This document shows positions 5,157 through 5,573 of a stretch of DNA of 5,573 bases, one piece after another. Each line of letters starts with the position of its first letter. Positions within the stretch are counted from its first letter, which is position 1. The DNA comes from Acidobacteriota bacterium (GTDB lineage Bacteria; Acidobacteriota; Terriglobia; Acidiferrales; UBA7541), in assembly GCA_003133505.1 (NCBI GenBank), contig PKXT01000198.1, positions 1,970 through 7,542 on the forward strand. Reading direction: 5' to 3'. The notes below the pieces were generated by a model, which saw only the letters and a list, made by a program, of their open reading frames with translations, searched no databases and was not told the DNA's origin. The position numbers were made by a program, and so were the translations under genes.

Positions 5157-5573
5157 CTAGTGCGTGCTCTGGCCCGGCTTTATAAGTCGGATAGTCACTC
5201 TAAACCGTCTATAGTCCGCATAGCGAACTATCATGCGAATGTGAACGCTGCCCGCACTAAAATGCAGAAGGTCATCGGAATGGGTGTACGTTGGGAACCA
5301 GTATTTTCCCTCTATGTTTTCGCGATAGGTCTCGAAACGGGGGAACACATTTTCATTGCCTTTCTTTATAATGTCGGGCACTGCTTTTCCGTCGGTCTTA
5401 ACCACCTCGAGATCCTTATCGTCCACCCAGACGCGGCCTTGGAAGTAACGCTGGTTTTTCTCGATGGTCTTGGGACTGGCGTCGAATACATAGGTGCCGA
5501 GCTCGTCTACTTGCTCACGCCCCACGTAAACCACATTGTATTTCGGCAAATCCTCGGTGGTGAGCACAAAAAA
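5157..5573 (-). CDS. Outer-membrane lipoprotein-sorting-like protein, 3' part only
   Basis: Seen: 138 codons open to the right edge, ending in TAG at 5157-5159; the GTG at 5567 is preceded by two open Phe codons and is not a real start. The fragment is the C-terminal part of a larger, strand-rich protein. Its sequence blocks include YVGREQVDELGTYVF, RYFQGRVWVDDKDLEVVK, FPRFETYRENIEGKYWFPTY and IRMIVRYADYRRF. From memory these match a large uncharacterised family in Acidobacteria annotated as outer membrane lipoprotein-sorting protein with a LolA/LolB-like fold. LolA/LolB-type proteins carry hydrophobic lipoprotein anchors or lipids across the periplasm, so a secreted periplasmic or envelope location is likely. 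The signal peptide would be in the missing N-terminal part. The function of this family is not experimentally established as far as I know. A hairpin follows the stop codon, so the downstream zinc-ribbon gene may be transcribed separately. Confidence 0.82.
   Translation of the reverse strand, partial: FFVLTTEDLPKYNVVYVGREQVDELGTYVFDASPKTIEKNQRYFQGRVWVDDKDLEVVKTDGKAVPDIIKKGNENVFPRFETYRENIEGKYWFPTYTHSDDLLHFSAGSVHIRMIVRYADYRRFRVTIRLIKPGQSTH

Overview
The window looks like chromosomal DNA of an acidobacterium, probably of the soil Terriglobia/Koribacter type. The clearest sign is the fragment at the right edge, which matches from memory an outer-membrane lipoprotein-sorting-like family abundant in Acidobacteria. 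The LOG-family protein and the small zinc-ribbon proteins fit the same assignment, as do the moderately high GC and the frequent GTG starts. The assignment rests on recalled protein families, not on a database search. No rRNA, tRNA, CRISPR array or intact mobile element is visible.

Layout, left to right. A 5'-truncated plus-strand gene (2-763) encodes a LOG/TIGR00730-type Rossmann protein with GGGPGIMEAANRGA and PGGFGTMDE. It converges on four minus-strand units: a 106-residue four-cysteine protein (849-1169); a 966-residue three-domain enzyme (1316-4216); a 68-residue zinc-ribbon protein (4844-5050); and the 3' part of a lipoprotein-sorting-like gene (5157-5573) that runs off the right edge. 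Between the large enzyme and the small zinc-ribbon gene lies about 630 bp without an intact gene. It holds the 5' leader of the large gene and a frameshifted C-terminal remnant of an integrase-type transposase.

The centrepiece is the 966-residue protein. In one chain it carries an acyl carrier protein with the phosphopantetheine-attachment serine, a fatty-acyl-AMP ligase (FAAL) with all core motifs, and a PlsC/LPLAT-type acyltransferase. The simplest reading is a self-contained device: a free fatty acid is activated as acyl-AMP, loaded on the enzyme's own carrier domain, and transferred by the C-terminal domain to a lysophospholipid or similar acceptor at the inner membrane. This resembles E. 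coli Aas (acyltransferase plus acyl-ACP synthetase), but with the two catalytic domains in reverse order and an ACP built in.

The other genes show no evident pathway link to it. The right-edge gene concerns the cell envelope in a broad sense, but transcription probably stops at a hairpin just after it. Both edge genes are cut by the window limits. The sequence begins with a BamHI site (GGATCC), which may be a cloning boundary.
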